A DNA stretch of 64,000 nucleotides, taken from the NCBI GenBank assembly GCA_025457665.1, contig JALOTY010000001.1, positions 124,001-188,000 on the forward strand. The letters run 5' to 3'. Positions 5,100 to 13,532 of the stretch are shown here, one piece after another (position 1 is the stretch's first letter; each line of letters opens with the position of its first letter). The stretch is from Akkermansiaceae bacterium. Its GTDB lineage: Bacteria; Verrucomicrobiota; Verrucomicrobiia; Verrucomicrobiales; Akkermansiaceae. Below the pieces are notes generated by a model that was not told the origin of the DNA, ran no database searches, and saw nothing but the letters and a program-made list of their open reading frames with translations. The translations under genes and the position numbers were made by a program.

Positions 5100-5125
5100 C
5101 CAATGAAAACAAACACCACTGCCAG
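5100..5125. repeat. 26-nt leader element of the tRNA array, perfect inverted copy of 243-268
   Basis: On the minus strand it reads CTGGCAGTGG...TTTTCATTGG just before the first tRNA-like gene. It shares the heptamer GGCAGTG with the leaders of all four Y-like units. Flanking bases differ from the other copy on both sides. Confidence 0.9.
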
Positions 5126-5530
5126 TCCGATAAGTGGACTCACACCCGCAGGAACATTTCACGGCGGATCTTTCGGTGTTTCAGGCACACCTCCTTTGGC
5201 ATATCATAACAATGCCAAGCCTCTGGTTTGTGATATCTTGTGACCAGGGCGTGGAAACGGACCGCGTTCGTCCCGCGCGGGCCGTCGTGGGGACGGTCCG
5301 CTTGACAGTCTGCCTCGTGCGGGCGACCTTTGCGTCGGTCGTCCGAAAGCATGTGCCTCTCGCGGGGGCTTGTTGAACGGGTGGCCGATTCCGCCCCGCT
5401 GCCGGTTGCCGCCGGCAGCGGGGCCTCTCACGCCCGTGAGGTTATGGATGGAGATTCATGGTGGGAAATTGCTCAGTTTTGCTCGGGGTGGATGCGGCTG
5501 GAAACCGCTTGAAATCAGGGAAATTGCCGG
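5126..5530. promoter_or_regulatory. Upstream region of the array, with inverted repeats
   Basis: No gene is seen. An inverted repeat TTGGCAT/ATGCCAA (5196-5202 and 5212-5218, 9-nt spacer) lies about 70 nt upstream of the array leader, where an operator would be expected. A strong hairpin with 13 perfect pairs (arms 5393-5405 and 5412-5424, loop TTGCCG) is followed by CTCACG/CGTGAG. The promoter of the array must lie here or above, but I cannot assign -35/-10 boxes with confidence. Confidence 0.45.
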
Positions 5531-5570
5531 AAAACAAGAACCCCGCCGGCTGTGGGAGCGGGCGGGGTTC
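5531..5570 (-). terminator. Rho-independent terminator after the 53-codon ORF
   Basis: Ten perfect pairs, GAACCCCGCC (arm 5538-5547) with GGCGGGGTTC (5561-5570), followed on the minus strand by TTGTTTT. It lies 36 nt after the stop of the small ORF and separates it from the array. Confidence 0.8.
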
Positions 5571-5605
5571 AGAAAAGAGATCGGTCTGTTGATCCGGTTC
5601 TTGAA

Positions 5606-5767
5606 CTACCTGTCCGCGTGGATGGAATCGAAGTATCCATCAAGTCGGCTTTGGGTGCTCTCGGGGCTGTATCCGATCATGGACGGCTCCATGCCCGCAA
5701 CAACACGCCACTCCAGCGACCCGATGGCCGGCTGATGATGATTGGGCTGTGTTGCTGTGGATTTCAT
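5606..5767 (-). CDS. Small hypothetical protein, 53 residues
   Basis: The ATG is at 5767 and TAG at 5606-5608. The protein starts MKSTATQPNHHQPAIG and ends in the acidic/aromatic tail LDGYFDSIHADR. There is no signal peptide or membrane segment. No family is recognised. Support comes from the sound terminator right after the stop, the absence of any other gene here, and its place upstream of and co-directional with the tRNA array. There is no clear Shine-Dalgarno sequence. It could be spurious. Confidence 0.45.
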   Translation of the reverse strand: MKSTATQPNHHQPAIGSLEWRVVAGMEPSMIGYSPESTQSRLDGYFDSIHADR

Positions 5768-5968
5768 GTGCGTCGAAGGTGCGCGGAGAGATATGGCATC
5801 GGCCCGACGGGGTCAACGGGAAAATGATAAAAGTGATATCTTTTTTTCAGTGGCCTCCTTTTCGATCTCTCCAAGCGGGGTCCGGAGAATCGATTTTTGC
5901 TTTAGCTACTGTATTCATAGTATATGAAGCAGTCGCTGCTTTTTCCCTGACTTCATGCTTCATCCGGG

Positions 5969-6271
5969 ATGCTTGTGTTTCCGGCGCCTCTGTCTGAGAA
6001 TGGCCTCGTGAAACTGCGGGTGAAAGCGACGCCGAATGCGAAGACGAGCGAGGTCATGGGCTGGGAGGACGACCCGATGGCAGGCAAGGTCCTCAAGGTC
6101 CGCATCGCCGCGCCCCCATCCGAGGGCAAGGCGAATGCCGAGCTGATCCGCTTCCTCGCCACATGGCTCGGTGTGTCGCGCTCGGAAGTGAGGCTCGAGA
6201 AAGGCGGCACCAGTCGGATCAAATCCTTCGAGGTGCCGGATGGAACGGTGCCGGAGGGGACGGGGTCGTGA
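5969..6271 (+). CDS. yggU: YggU/DUF167-family protein
   Basis: 100 residues with the family hallmarks: 'LRVKATPNAKTSEV' near the N-terminus and the central block 'VRIAAPPSEGKANAELIRFLA', then 'LEKGGTSRIKSFEV'. DUF167 proteins are small soluble alpha/beta proteins of unknown biochemical role. Length and motif spacing are normal. It is transcribed away from the minus-strand operon and is convergent with the fic remnant. Confidence 0.85.
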   Translation: MLVFPAPLSENGLVKLRVKATPNAKTSEVMGWEDDPMAGKVLKVRIAAPPSEGKANAELIRFLATWLGVSRSEVRLEKGGTSRIKSFEVPDGTVPEGTGS

Positions 6272-6314
6272 GGCCCGGGGCCGGAGCAACGAAAGGGACG
6301 GAATGGACGGAGTT

Positions 6315-7469
6315 TCAGAGGGGTTCGTCGTTCTGGGAGAGAATGCTCAGGTATTCGGTGTAGGCGTAGAGGCGACCGTAATGGCCTCCCGTCATTTCGT
6401 GGACGAGCCCGAGGGATTCGAGTTTGCGGAAGGCGTTGTTCACCGTGGGCGCGGAGGCACCGATACATGCAGCGGCTTTTGAGGAAGAGAGGATGGGCTG
6501 GATTTGGAGAGCCTCATGGAGACGGAGCACGGAGGCGGCTTCATTCTGGAGGCGGGCACGATCTACCTGGAAAAGAGCGAGCAGTCGTCTGACATTTGAG
6601 ACGGCTTCCTGGGAGGTCTCGATGACTCCGGTGAGAAAAAAACGGAGCCAGTCTTCCCATTTTCCTTCGAGCCTGACTTCCTGGAGGAGGTGGTATTAGG
6701 TGTCCCGGTGCTGTTTGAAATGAAGCGAGAGGTAGAGGAGTTGCTGACTCAAAACCCCTTCCGCACAAAGAATGAATGTGATCAGAAGCCGACCCAGGCG
6801 CCCGTTGCCATCGAGGAACGGATGGATGGTCTCAAATTGGACGTGGGCAAGGGCGGCCTTGAGAAGGGGCCGGGTGGGGACGGGATCGTTGTGGATGAAT
6901 CTTTCCAATGCCCCCATGGTTTCGAGGGTGAGTTCGGGTGGTGCCGGCACGAATCTCGCGTTTCCGGGCCGGGAGCCGCCAATCCTGTTCTGGGAGCGTT
7001 TGAATTCCCCCGGTTGTATGGAGGAACCGCGACCGTGGGCGAGCAGGCGAGCGTGGATTTCCCGGATCATGCGCAAGGAAATCGGCTGGCCGTCAGCCAG
7101 GAGCTTCAGACCCTTTTCCATGGCATCGACATAAGATGAGACTTCGGTGACGTCGGCGAGGAGGCCGGCCGGAGTGCCGTCGACTTCGTGGCGCAGGAGG
7201 TCGGAAAGAGAAGACTGGGTGCCTTCGATCTGGGAGGAGAGAACAGCCTCCTTTCGGATGGAGGTGTAGAGAAAGAGCCGGGGATCCGGAAGGAGTGAGG
7301 AAATGCCATCCAGACGCCCGAGGGCGGTGGAGGGGGCATCGAGCAGGATTCCCATTTCGCCATCCACGACCAGCGGGGGACTCGGGGGAAGTGGATGGGG
7401 GACGAAGGCGCGCACGACTTCTCCCGCCGTGGTGGTGGGGATGTAGTAGCCGATGATTCCTCTTTGCAT
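6315..7469 (-). pseudogene. Fic-family adenylyltransferase interrupted by a single UAA
   Basis: From ATG 7469 the frame encodes a Fic protein: N-terminal DUF4172-like part, an inhibitory motif SSQIEG (residues 78-83) and the catalytic motif HPFLDGNGRLGR (216-227). At 6696-6698 a TAA stands after HRDT where homologues continue with a tyrosine (HRDTYY...). The same frame then continues without another stop through 'YHLLQEVRLEGKWEDWLRFF' to a winged-helix-like C-terminus ending at 6315. One nonsense change (TAC or TAT to TAA) thus splits a 384-codon gene. Fic proteins AMPylate target proteins. The truncated 257-residue product still contains the whole Fic core, so activity cannot be excluded. 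Confidence 0.85.
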
Positions 7470-7633
7470 GAGATTTAAAGGAATGTCGCGTTTTCTTTAA
7501 ATTGAGCCGAAAGATTGTAAGATTTCTTTCAATCCGGGGGGGGGAGTCGGCTGGCACTTCTTGGTGCGGCAGCCCCTGAAATTCACGGGTGGGACTCCTG
7601 CGGGATTCGTCAGCTCACTCGAGCGCCTGTGAA

Positions 7634-8521
7634 TCAAGCGGCATGGTGGGCGCGGCGGGAGCGGCGTTCGAGCCAGGGGTGGAGGAGGTTGGCGGCGAGG
7701 ATGGTGAGGGCGCCGAGGTAGAAGGCGGGGTGGAGGTGGTGCCATTCACCGAAGACGATGCCGGCGCCGAGGATGCCGTAAACGGGTTCGAAATTGAAGG
7801 CGAGGTTGCCTTGATAGGCGCTGATCTTGCGGAGCAGGCGGATATGAAGCGCGTGGCCGAAGACGGTGCAGAGCCAGGCGAGAAGGAGGATCCACAGCCA
7901 GTCCATGGGCTGGATCCGGAGCAGCGCGGAATGACCACCGGGATCGAAGAGCGGCAGCAGGGTCAGGCAAACAAGGCAGGCACCGATCATTTCCCAACCG
8001 ACCATGGTCTGGGGATCGCCACCGCGATGGACGAGGCGGTGGTTCAGCACGGGAAAGATCGAGGCCAACATGGCACCTGTGAGAGCGATGCCGAGACCGG
8101 TGAGATGTTGTTTCTCCACTCCGGCGATGAGGAGGATGCCAAGGAGGACAAGGAGCCCGAGGAGGATCTCGAAGGGGCGGAAGCGTCGGCGGTTGATAAG
8201 GGGTTCGGAAAAGGCGGTGAAGAGCGAAATGGTGGCCATGCCCGCCATGCAGATCGAGACATTGGCAAGTTGGATGGCACCGAAAAAGCAAAGCCAGTGA
8301 AGACCGATGATGGCGCCGATGCCCAGCATGGCAGCCATGCTGCGCCAGCCGGGCCAGATCCGACGGTGGCGGATGAGAGCGGCGAAAGCCAGGGCACCGA
8401 AAGCCGCGAGGGCGGTGCGCCAGGTGACCAGCACGGCGGCGGAAAGCGAACTGAGTGCGCCGAAGATGGCGGTGGCGGCTAGCAGGACGACGAGCAGGTG
8501 GAGCTGGACCAGCGTGGGCAT
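7634..8521 (-). CDS. DMT-superfamily (EamA-type) transporter
   Basis: 295 residues, very hydrophobic, with about ten predicted membrane segments in two halves of five, the layout of EamA drug/metabolite exporters ('GALAFAALIRHR', 'GLHWLCFFGAIQLANVSICMAG' in the first half; 'YQGNLAFNFEPVYGILGAGIVFGE' in the second). Such proteins sit in the inner membrane and export small metabolites or amino acids; the substrate cannot be read from sequence. The glutamate and proline of the last repeat are typical. lysA lies upstream on the same strand, 91 nt away. Confidence 0.88.
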   Translation of the reverse strand: MPTLVQLHLLVVLLAATAIFGALSSLSAAVLVTWRTALAAFGALAFAALIRHRRIWPGWRSMAAMLGIGAIIGLHWLCFFGAIQLANVSICMAGMATISLFTAFSEPLINRRRFRPFEILLGLLVLLGILLIAGVEKQHLTGLGIALTGAMLASIFPVLNHRLVHRGGDPQTMVGWEMIGACLVCLTLLPLFDPGGHSALLRIQPMDWLWILLLAWLCTVFGHALHIRLLRKISAYQGNLAFNFEPVYGILGAGIVFGEWHHLHPAFYLGALTILAANLLHPWLERRSRRAHHAA

Positions 8522-8612
8522 GCGGGAAGCCTGTTAGACAATGAGAGCAGCCGCAGCACTCGCAGAGACTGGCCGCCGGGGGGCGGGAGGCCCCCGGGCA
8601 GCGGGGTGGAGT

Positions 8613-9899
8613 TCACAACTCGGCGGCGATCAGGTCATCGAGCGACTGGCGGCGACGTACGACGGATGCCGTAGATCCATCGACGAGGATTTCCGCGGGC
8701 AGCGGGCGGGTGTTGTAGTTGGACGCCATGACGAAGCCATAGGCTCCGGCGGACATCAGGGCGACGGTCTCGCCGGGCTGGAAATCCGGGAGTTCGCGGT
8801 CCTGGCAGAAGAAGTCGCCGCTTTCACAGATGGGGCCGACGACATCGACCTTGCGGCGTTCCGAGCCGGGTTCGGTGAGAGGGACGATTTCGTGGTGGCC
8901 TTCGTAGAGGGCGGGGCGGATGAGGTCGTTCATTCCGGCATCGACGATCTTGAAGGTCTTGGCCGTGCCCTTTTTCTCGTAGAGGCAGCGGGTGAGGAGG
9001 ACCCCGGCATTGCCGACGATGGCCCGGCCGGGTTCGAGGAGGATCTTGAGGCCGAGGTCGCGGAGTCGTGGGACCAAGGCTTCGCCGTATTGGGGAAGAG
9101 TGAGCGGCCGTTCTTCGGCGGACTTGGCATCCCACCAATGCATGTCACCGGCGGCGAGTGAGTCGTGATAGACGATGCCGATGCCACCGCCGATGGACCA
9201 GAACTCGATGCCGTGCTTTTCTTTCAACGAGAGGGCGAGGGGTGTGACCTTTTCGACCGCTTCGATGAAGGGCTGGATGGAGGTCAATTGCGAGCCGATG
9301 TGCATTTGCAAGCCGCGGAGTCGGATGTGCGGAAGCTCGGCGGCAGCGCGATCGTAGAGGGCGGGGATGGCTTCGAAATCGACGCCGAACTTGTTCTCCG
9401 ATTTTCCGGTGGAGATGTATTTGTGGGTCTTGGCATCGACGTTTGGATTCACGCGGACGGCGGCAGGAGCGATGAGTCCGAGTTCTCCGGCCACTTGATT
9501 GAGATAGCGGAGTTCCTCCTCGCTTTCGACATTGAAGGAATAGATGCCCTGCTGGAGGGCGTATTCGATTTCCTCGCGGGTTTTGCCGACTCCGGCGAAG
9601 GTGCATTTCGCGGGATTTCCGCCAGCCTTAATGACGCGGAAGAGTTCGCCGCCGGAAACGATATCGAAGCCTGCGCCAAGACCGGCGAGAAGGCGCAGAA
9701 CGCCGAGGTTGGAGTTGGCCTTCACGGCGTAGGCGACTTCGTGATCCACGCCGTGCATGGCCTCGTCGAGGCGCGTGAAATGGTCGCGAATGGTTCCTGC
9801 CGAATAGACGTAAAGGGGCGTCCCGTGTTCGGTGGCGAGGGCTTGGAGGTCGACCTGCTCGCAGTGGAGCGAACCGTTTTGATAGGCAAATCCGTGCAT
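8613..9899 (-). CDS. lysA: Diaminopimelate decarboxylase
   Basis: 428 residues, the usual size. It is a PLP-dependent fold III enzyme that decarboxylates meso-diaminopimelate to L-lysine, the last step of lysine synthesis. The PLP lysine lies in 'YAVKANSN'; 'HIGSQL', the glycine-rich phosphate loop 'GGGIGI', 'EPGRAIVGNAG' and 'CESGDFF' (active-site Cys from the partner subunit) are all present. The start at 9899 (MHGFAYQNG) fits the family N-terminus. It is the upstream partner of the DMT exporter gene. Confidence 0.95.
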   Translation of the reverse strand: MHGFAYQNGSLHCEQVDLQALATEHGTPLYVYSAGTIRDHFTRLDEAMHGVDHEVAYAVKANSNLGVLRLLAGLGAGFDIVSGGELFRVIKAGGNPAKCTFAGVGKTREEIEYALQQGIYSFNVESEEELRYLNQVAGELGLIAPAAVRVNPNVDAKTHKYISTGKSENKFGVDFEAIPALYDRAAAELPHIRLRGLQMHIGSQLTSIQPFIEAVEKVTPLALSLKEKHGIEFWSIGGGIGIVYHDSLAAGDMHWWDAKSAEERPLTLPQYGEALVPRLRDLGLKILLEPGRAIVGNAGVLLTRCLYEKKGTAKTFKIVDAGMNDLIRPALYEGHHEIVPLTEPGSERRKVDVVGPICESGDFFCQDRELPDFQPGETVALMSAGAYGFVMASNYNTRPLPAEILVDGSTASVVRRRQSLDDLIAAEL

Positions 9900-9971
9900 G
9901 GCGGGGGTGTTTACTCCCGAGTCACGGAATCGGCAAGGCCCGGTGCGCGGGAAATCGGCCGGGTAATGGGA

Positions 9972-12398
9972 TCAAGGCATGTCGAGAGGGCCGACCACGA
10001 AGAATCGCCTGCCGGTGGTGGAGCTGGGCGGAGTGACGGTGCGCGTGACGGGGCCGCCGGTGCCGGCAGCGGTGCTCAGGAGTGTGTAATCGCGGAGGTT
10101 CTCGGTATAAAAGATTCCGTAGGTGGATCCCGAATCGGTCTCAAAGCTCAGCGTGCTGTCGCCGTTTGCCTCCAGGGTGTAGGCAACGATTTTGAGTTGG
10201 GGCAGCGGGACAATGTCGTTTCCGCCCACGCCACCGGCGCCATTGCTGGCGAAGCCCGCGGGCACGCGGGTGACGGAGGTGGATGCCTCGCTTGGCGCAT
10301 AGGTGCCGTCGGGTGCGGGGATGGCGGCTTGCATGCCCGGGATGGGGGCATAGTTGCCGGGAGTAGCCGGGGTGGCGGACGTGGAGCCGGAGGTCGGCAC
10401 ATATCGGCCGATGGGGGCCGGGGTTTGTGAATCCGCTCCGGTCTGACTTACGAAGTAGCCGGGGCTGGCGGGAATGGCGGCTTGCATGCCGGGGATGGGG
10501 GCGTAGTACCCGAATCCTGCGGGTGTGGCTGAGGCGGCGCCGGAACCGCTGGCGAAGGTTCCCGGGGCGGCGGGTAGGGGGGCGGTCATTCCCGCAGTGG
10601 GCGCGACATAACCTGGCAGCGAGAGTATTGCGGCTTGCATGCCGGCCACGGGGGCGAAGGTTCCGGGCAGGGCATCGATGGGTGAAGTGGCACCCACGCT
10701 TGCGGTGAAGCTTCCCGGGGGAGCGGGAGTGGGTTCCTCCGCTCCACTACTATTGACGTAGTAGCCGGCGGGAGCCGGGATTTCCGCGCTCATTCCGGAT
10801 ACGGGCACGTAGTGTCCCATGGAAGCGGGTGCGGCGCTGGTGGAACCCGGGGAAGGGACGTATCTGCCCTTGGGCGCGGGAGTGGGGAGGATGGCTCCGA
10901 CAGTGTCAGTGAAAGTTCCTGCGGGAGCTTCAAGCTGCACTGACATGCCTTGGAACGGGACGTAATGACCGGGGTCCGCAGGAGTGGCGGTGGCATTGCC
11001 GAAGCCGGAGGCGTAGGAACCTGCCGGGGCCGGACTCGGGCCGGTGGATTCCGGGGAGGAAACGAAGTATCCGGGAGGGGCGGGAATGGCCATGGACATT
11101 CCTGAATCCGCGACGTAACGGCCCGCGGGGGCGGCGATGCTCGAGGTGTTTCCGAAGCCCGGAGCATAGCGGCCTGGAGGTGCGGGAGTGGGCGATTGAG
11201 CCCCGGGAGAGTCGACGAAGAATCCGGGTGGAGCATTGATCGCGGCGGACATGCCGCTGAGAGGCACATACTTTCCGAGGCCTGCCAAAGAGGGCGAAGT
11301 GGCGGCCAGGGAGTCGGAATAACTTCCGGGGGGTGCCGGGGTGGGCTCAACCGCCCCGGCGGAGTCCACAAAATGGCCTATGGGTGCGGGGATCGCCTGG
11401 GACATGCCGGGGACGGGAGCGTAATAGCCTGGGCTGGCAGGCGAGGCCGAGGCATTTCCCTGACCGGTGGAAATGGTGCCGGCTGGTGCCGGGGTGATCG
11501 TGTTGGAACCGGTGGTGCTGACGATGTAACCGGCTGGAGCAGGAATGGTATCGGCCATGCCAGCGATGGGAGCATAGGCACCCAGGGGTGCGGGCAGGGC
11601 AGAAGTGGAGGCCGGGCTTGGCACATATCTTCCAACCGGTGCCGCCGTCTGCTGGTCGGCACCGGCAGAACTGACGAAGTATCCCGGACTCGCCGGAATC
11701 TGCGCCCGCATGCCGGGGACCGGAGTGTAGTAGCCGGGAGATGCGGGAGTCGCGGAAGTGGCATTGGCCGATGAAGTGTAGGTCCCGGCGGGGGCGGGAA
11801 CGACGAGTTGGTTTACAAGATCGACATAATAACCGGGAAGTGAGCTCAAGGCGACCGCGGTGAAGGTCTTCGCATTGCTTTGTTGGCCACCTGTGGCCAC
11901 AAGCACCGTCTTGGCCCCTCCGGTGGTAGCCGGGAAATTGAAGGAAATGGAGGTATGGGTGGACGACTGGATGGTGACCGGATTTCCACCGACGATGAGA
12001 AGTGGGCTGGTTCCGAAGTTGGATCCGGTGAGGGTCACGGTATAGCCACCCGCAGCAAGGCCTCTTTCCGGCTGGACGTCAGCGATGGCTGGAGCCGGGT
12101 AGCTGTAGAGATAGGTATTTGATGAAGCTCCAGCGACGGTGACGAAGACTGGAATGTTGGTGCCGACACCTGCCGGAAGAGTGAAATTGATCTGGGTGGC
12201 GGAGACGGGGATGTGGGCGATGGTGGAACCACCAAACGAAAGGGAAATCGGGGAGCCACTCAGTCCGGTTCCGATGAGGTTCATGACAGTCCCACCACTG
12301 GTGCTACCGGTGCCGGTGATCGTCGTGATCACGGGAGCGGCGGAAAGGGTCGCCCCGGCGAAAGTCATGGTCAGTGTGAGAGATGGAATGATTCTCAT
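9972..12398 (-). CDS. Secreted IPT/TIG-domain protein with cysteine-less GCC2/GCC3-like repeats
   Basis: 808 residues with an N-terminal signal peptide (hydrophobic stretch ending SAAP). Two IPT/TIG immunoglobulin-like domains follow at about residues 20-185. About a dozen copies of a 40-45-residue unit follow to about residue 720, each of the form 'PAPAGxYVxxxGSTSxTPAxxGxYAPxPGMxAxIPAPxG'. The spacing of Gly-Tyr-Val and Pro-Ala/Pro-Gly resembles the eukaryotic GCC2/GCC3 (ephrin-receptor-like) repeat with every Cys replaced by Ala or Pro. The C-terminus is a beta-rich domain without PEP-CTERM or obvious anchor. A role at the cell surface is inferred. Confidence 0.75.
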   Translation of the reverse strand: MRIIPSLTLTMTFAGATLSAAPVITTITGTGSTSGGTVMNLIGTGLSGSPISLSFGGSTIAHIPVSATQINFTLPAGVGTNIPVFVTVAGASSNTYLYSYPAPAIADVQPERGLAAGGYTVTLTGSNFGTSPLLIVGGNPVTIQSSTHTSISFNFPATTGGAKTVLVATGGQQSNAKTFTAVALSSLPGYYVDLVNQLVVPAPAGTYTSSANATSATPASPGYYTPVPGMRAQIPASPGYFVSSAGADQQTAAPVGRYVPSPASTSALPAPLGAYAPIAGMADTIPAPAGYIVSTTGSNTITPAPAGTISTGQGNASASPASPGYYAPVPGMSQAIPAPIGHFVDSAGAVEPTPAPPGSYSDSLAATSPSLAGLGKYVPLSGMSAAINAPPGFFVDSPGAQSPTPAPPGRYAPGFGNTSSIAAPAGRYVADSGMSMAIPAPPGYFVSSPESTGPSPAPAGSYASGFGNATATPADPGHYVPFQGMSVQLEAPAGTFTDTVGAILPTPAPKGRYVPSPGSTSAAPASMGHYVPVSGMSAEIPAPAGYYVNSSGAEEPTPAPPGSFTASVGATSPIDALPGTFAPVAGMQAAILSLPGYVAPTAGMTAPLPAAPGTFASGSGAASATPAGFGYYAPIPGMQAAIPASPGYFVSQTGADSQTPAPIGRYVPTSGSTSATPATPGNYAPIPGMQAAIPAPDGTYAPSEASTSVTRVPAGFASNGAGGVGGNDIVPLPQLKIVAYTLEANGDSTLSFETDSGSTYGIFYTENLRDYTLLSTAAGTGGPVTRTVTPPSSTTGRRFFVVGPLDMP

Positions 12399-12433
12399 GG
12401 CATGCTGGATTGGAACTAACAGCGCTCGATCCC

Positions 12434-13486
12434 CTATTTGAAAAGCCCACCAGATGCAAGATCATCCCGAAAACCTGTTTCCAACCGTGCCTGGACAATA
12501 TCCCGCAGGGAGGCCTCAAGACCGAAGCGTGGAGTGAATCCAGTCAGATCGCGAAGCAGGCTGGCATCGCAGGATTTTTTTGCTGCCCCTTCCGGCCTTG
12601 AGGTATCGAAGACAAGCGGCTTGTCCACACCGCAGGCCCGCATCAGGTGACTTGCCAGTTCCGCGAGAGTGATTTCCTCTGCCGTGCCGATGTTCACAGC
12701 CTGGGGACCATGGTGATGTTCGATCAGGAGCAGCACGGCGCTCGCGAGGTCGCGGGCATCAATGAATGCCCGTGTCTGGCTGCCAGAGCCCCAAACGACC
12801 ACTTCCGGAACGCGCGGATCGAGGATTTTTGTGAGGAGTGAGGGGATGACGTGGGAACCGGGTCCGCCGTGGATGTCGCGTGGGCCGCAAGCATTGAAAG
12901 GTCGGGCGAGAGTGATGCGGACGGGACCTCCCATCGCGGCGACGGCGCGGGCTTCGATTTCCCGTTTGGCCCGGCCGTATCCGCGGTTGGCGTGTTCGGG
13001 CAGGTTTCCCATCAAAAGCATTTCCGGGGTGGGTACCGGGGCGTCATCGGGATAAACGCAGGAGGAACTCACGACTAACAGATGGGGAACCTCGGCCCTG
13101 AGGGCGGCCTGCAGGATGGCTCCCGCCAGGCGGAGGTTTTTCTGATAGAGGATCTCGTGACGGCTCTCATCCTCCATCAGGCCCGGAGCGACGCCGGCGA
13201 AATCCAAAACAGCATGGGATCCGTGGAAGATGCCTGTTAGATCGATGCTTGCGGTGAGATCGGCGCGGATTCTTTCGATGGTGTCGCCATGGTCCGCCAG
13301 TCGAGTGAAGTCACCGTGGCTTTCATCATCGATGACCGTGACCCGCGCTCCGGTTGTGACGAGGGCATCGACGACGGAGGAACCGAGAAACCCGGCACCT
13401 CCGGGGACGATCACTTTTTTATCATGCCAGAAGCCACTCACTTGCGATCCGTGGATGATGGAATCTGAGGGGGATGGCGAGGTCAA
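12434..13486 (-). CDS. NAD-dependent epimerase/dehydratase (GDP-fucose synthase-like SDR)
   Basis: 350 residues. The Rossmann motif GGAGFLG lies near residue 30, 'DFAGVAPGLMEDE' follows, then the catalytic 'SSSCVYP' serine region and YGRAK (YxxxK). Extended SDR enzymes of this group epimerise, reduce or dehydrate nucleotide sugars; the closest resemblance is to GDP-L-fucose synthase and UDP-glucose 4-epimerase relatives. It is divergent from a glycosyltransferase gene starting at 13533, which supports a role in surface-glycan synthesis. The exact substrate cannot be read. Confidence 0.85.
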   Translation of the reverse strand: MTSPSPSDSIIHGSQVSGFWHDKKVIVPGGAGFLGSSVVDALVTTGARVTVIDDESHGDFTRLADHGDTIERIRADLTASIDLTGIFHGSHAVLDFAGVAPGLMEDESRHEILYQKNLRLAGAILQAALRAEVPHLLVVSSSCVYPDDAPVPTPEMLLMGNLPEHANRGYGRAKREIEARAVAAMGGPVRITLARPFNACGPRDIHGGPGSHVIPSLLTKILDPRVPEVVVWGSGSQTRAFIDARDLASAVLLLIEHHHGPQAVNIGTAEEITLAELASHLMRACGVDKPLVFDTSRPEGAAKKSCDASLLRDLTGFTPRFGLEASLRDIVQARLETGFRDDLASGGLFK

Positions 13487-13532
13487 AAGCGGGAGCTTTA
13501 CGCGGCGGGGGATCTATCCCAGCCTGTGGGCC

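Noticed and set aside
3043..5125. CRISPR array or integron cassette array, because of the regular ~75-100-nt periodicity
   Set aside because: The repeating parts are cloverleaf stems with different sequences and anticodons, not identical repeats with spacers, and no attC-like GTTRRRY ends or cas/intI genes are seen.
5100..5125. Sigma-54 promoter (TGGCA...) in the array leader, expected if RtcR controlled the operon
   Set aside because: TGGCA matches the -24 element but no GC stands at the -12 distance, and the best TTGT is one base off. Not enough to call.
5393..5424. Terminator at the 13-bp hairpin upstream of the array
   Set aside because: No T-run follows on either strand. It is a strong hairpin of unknown role.
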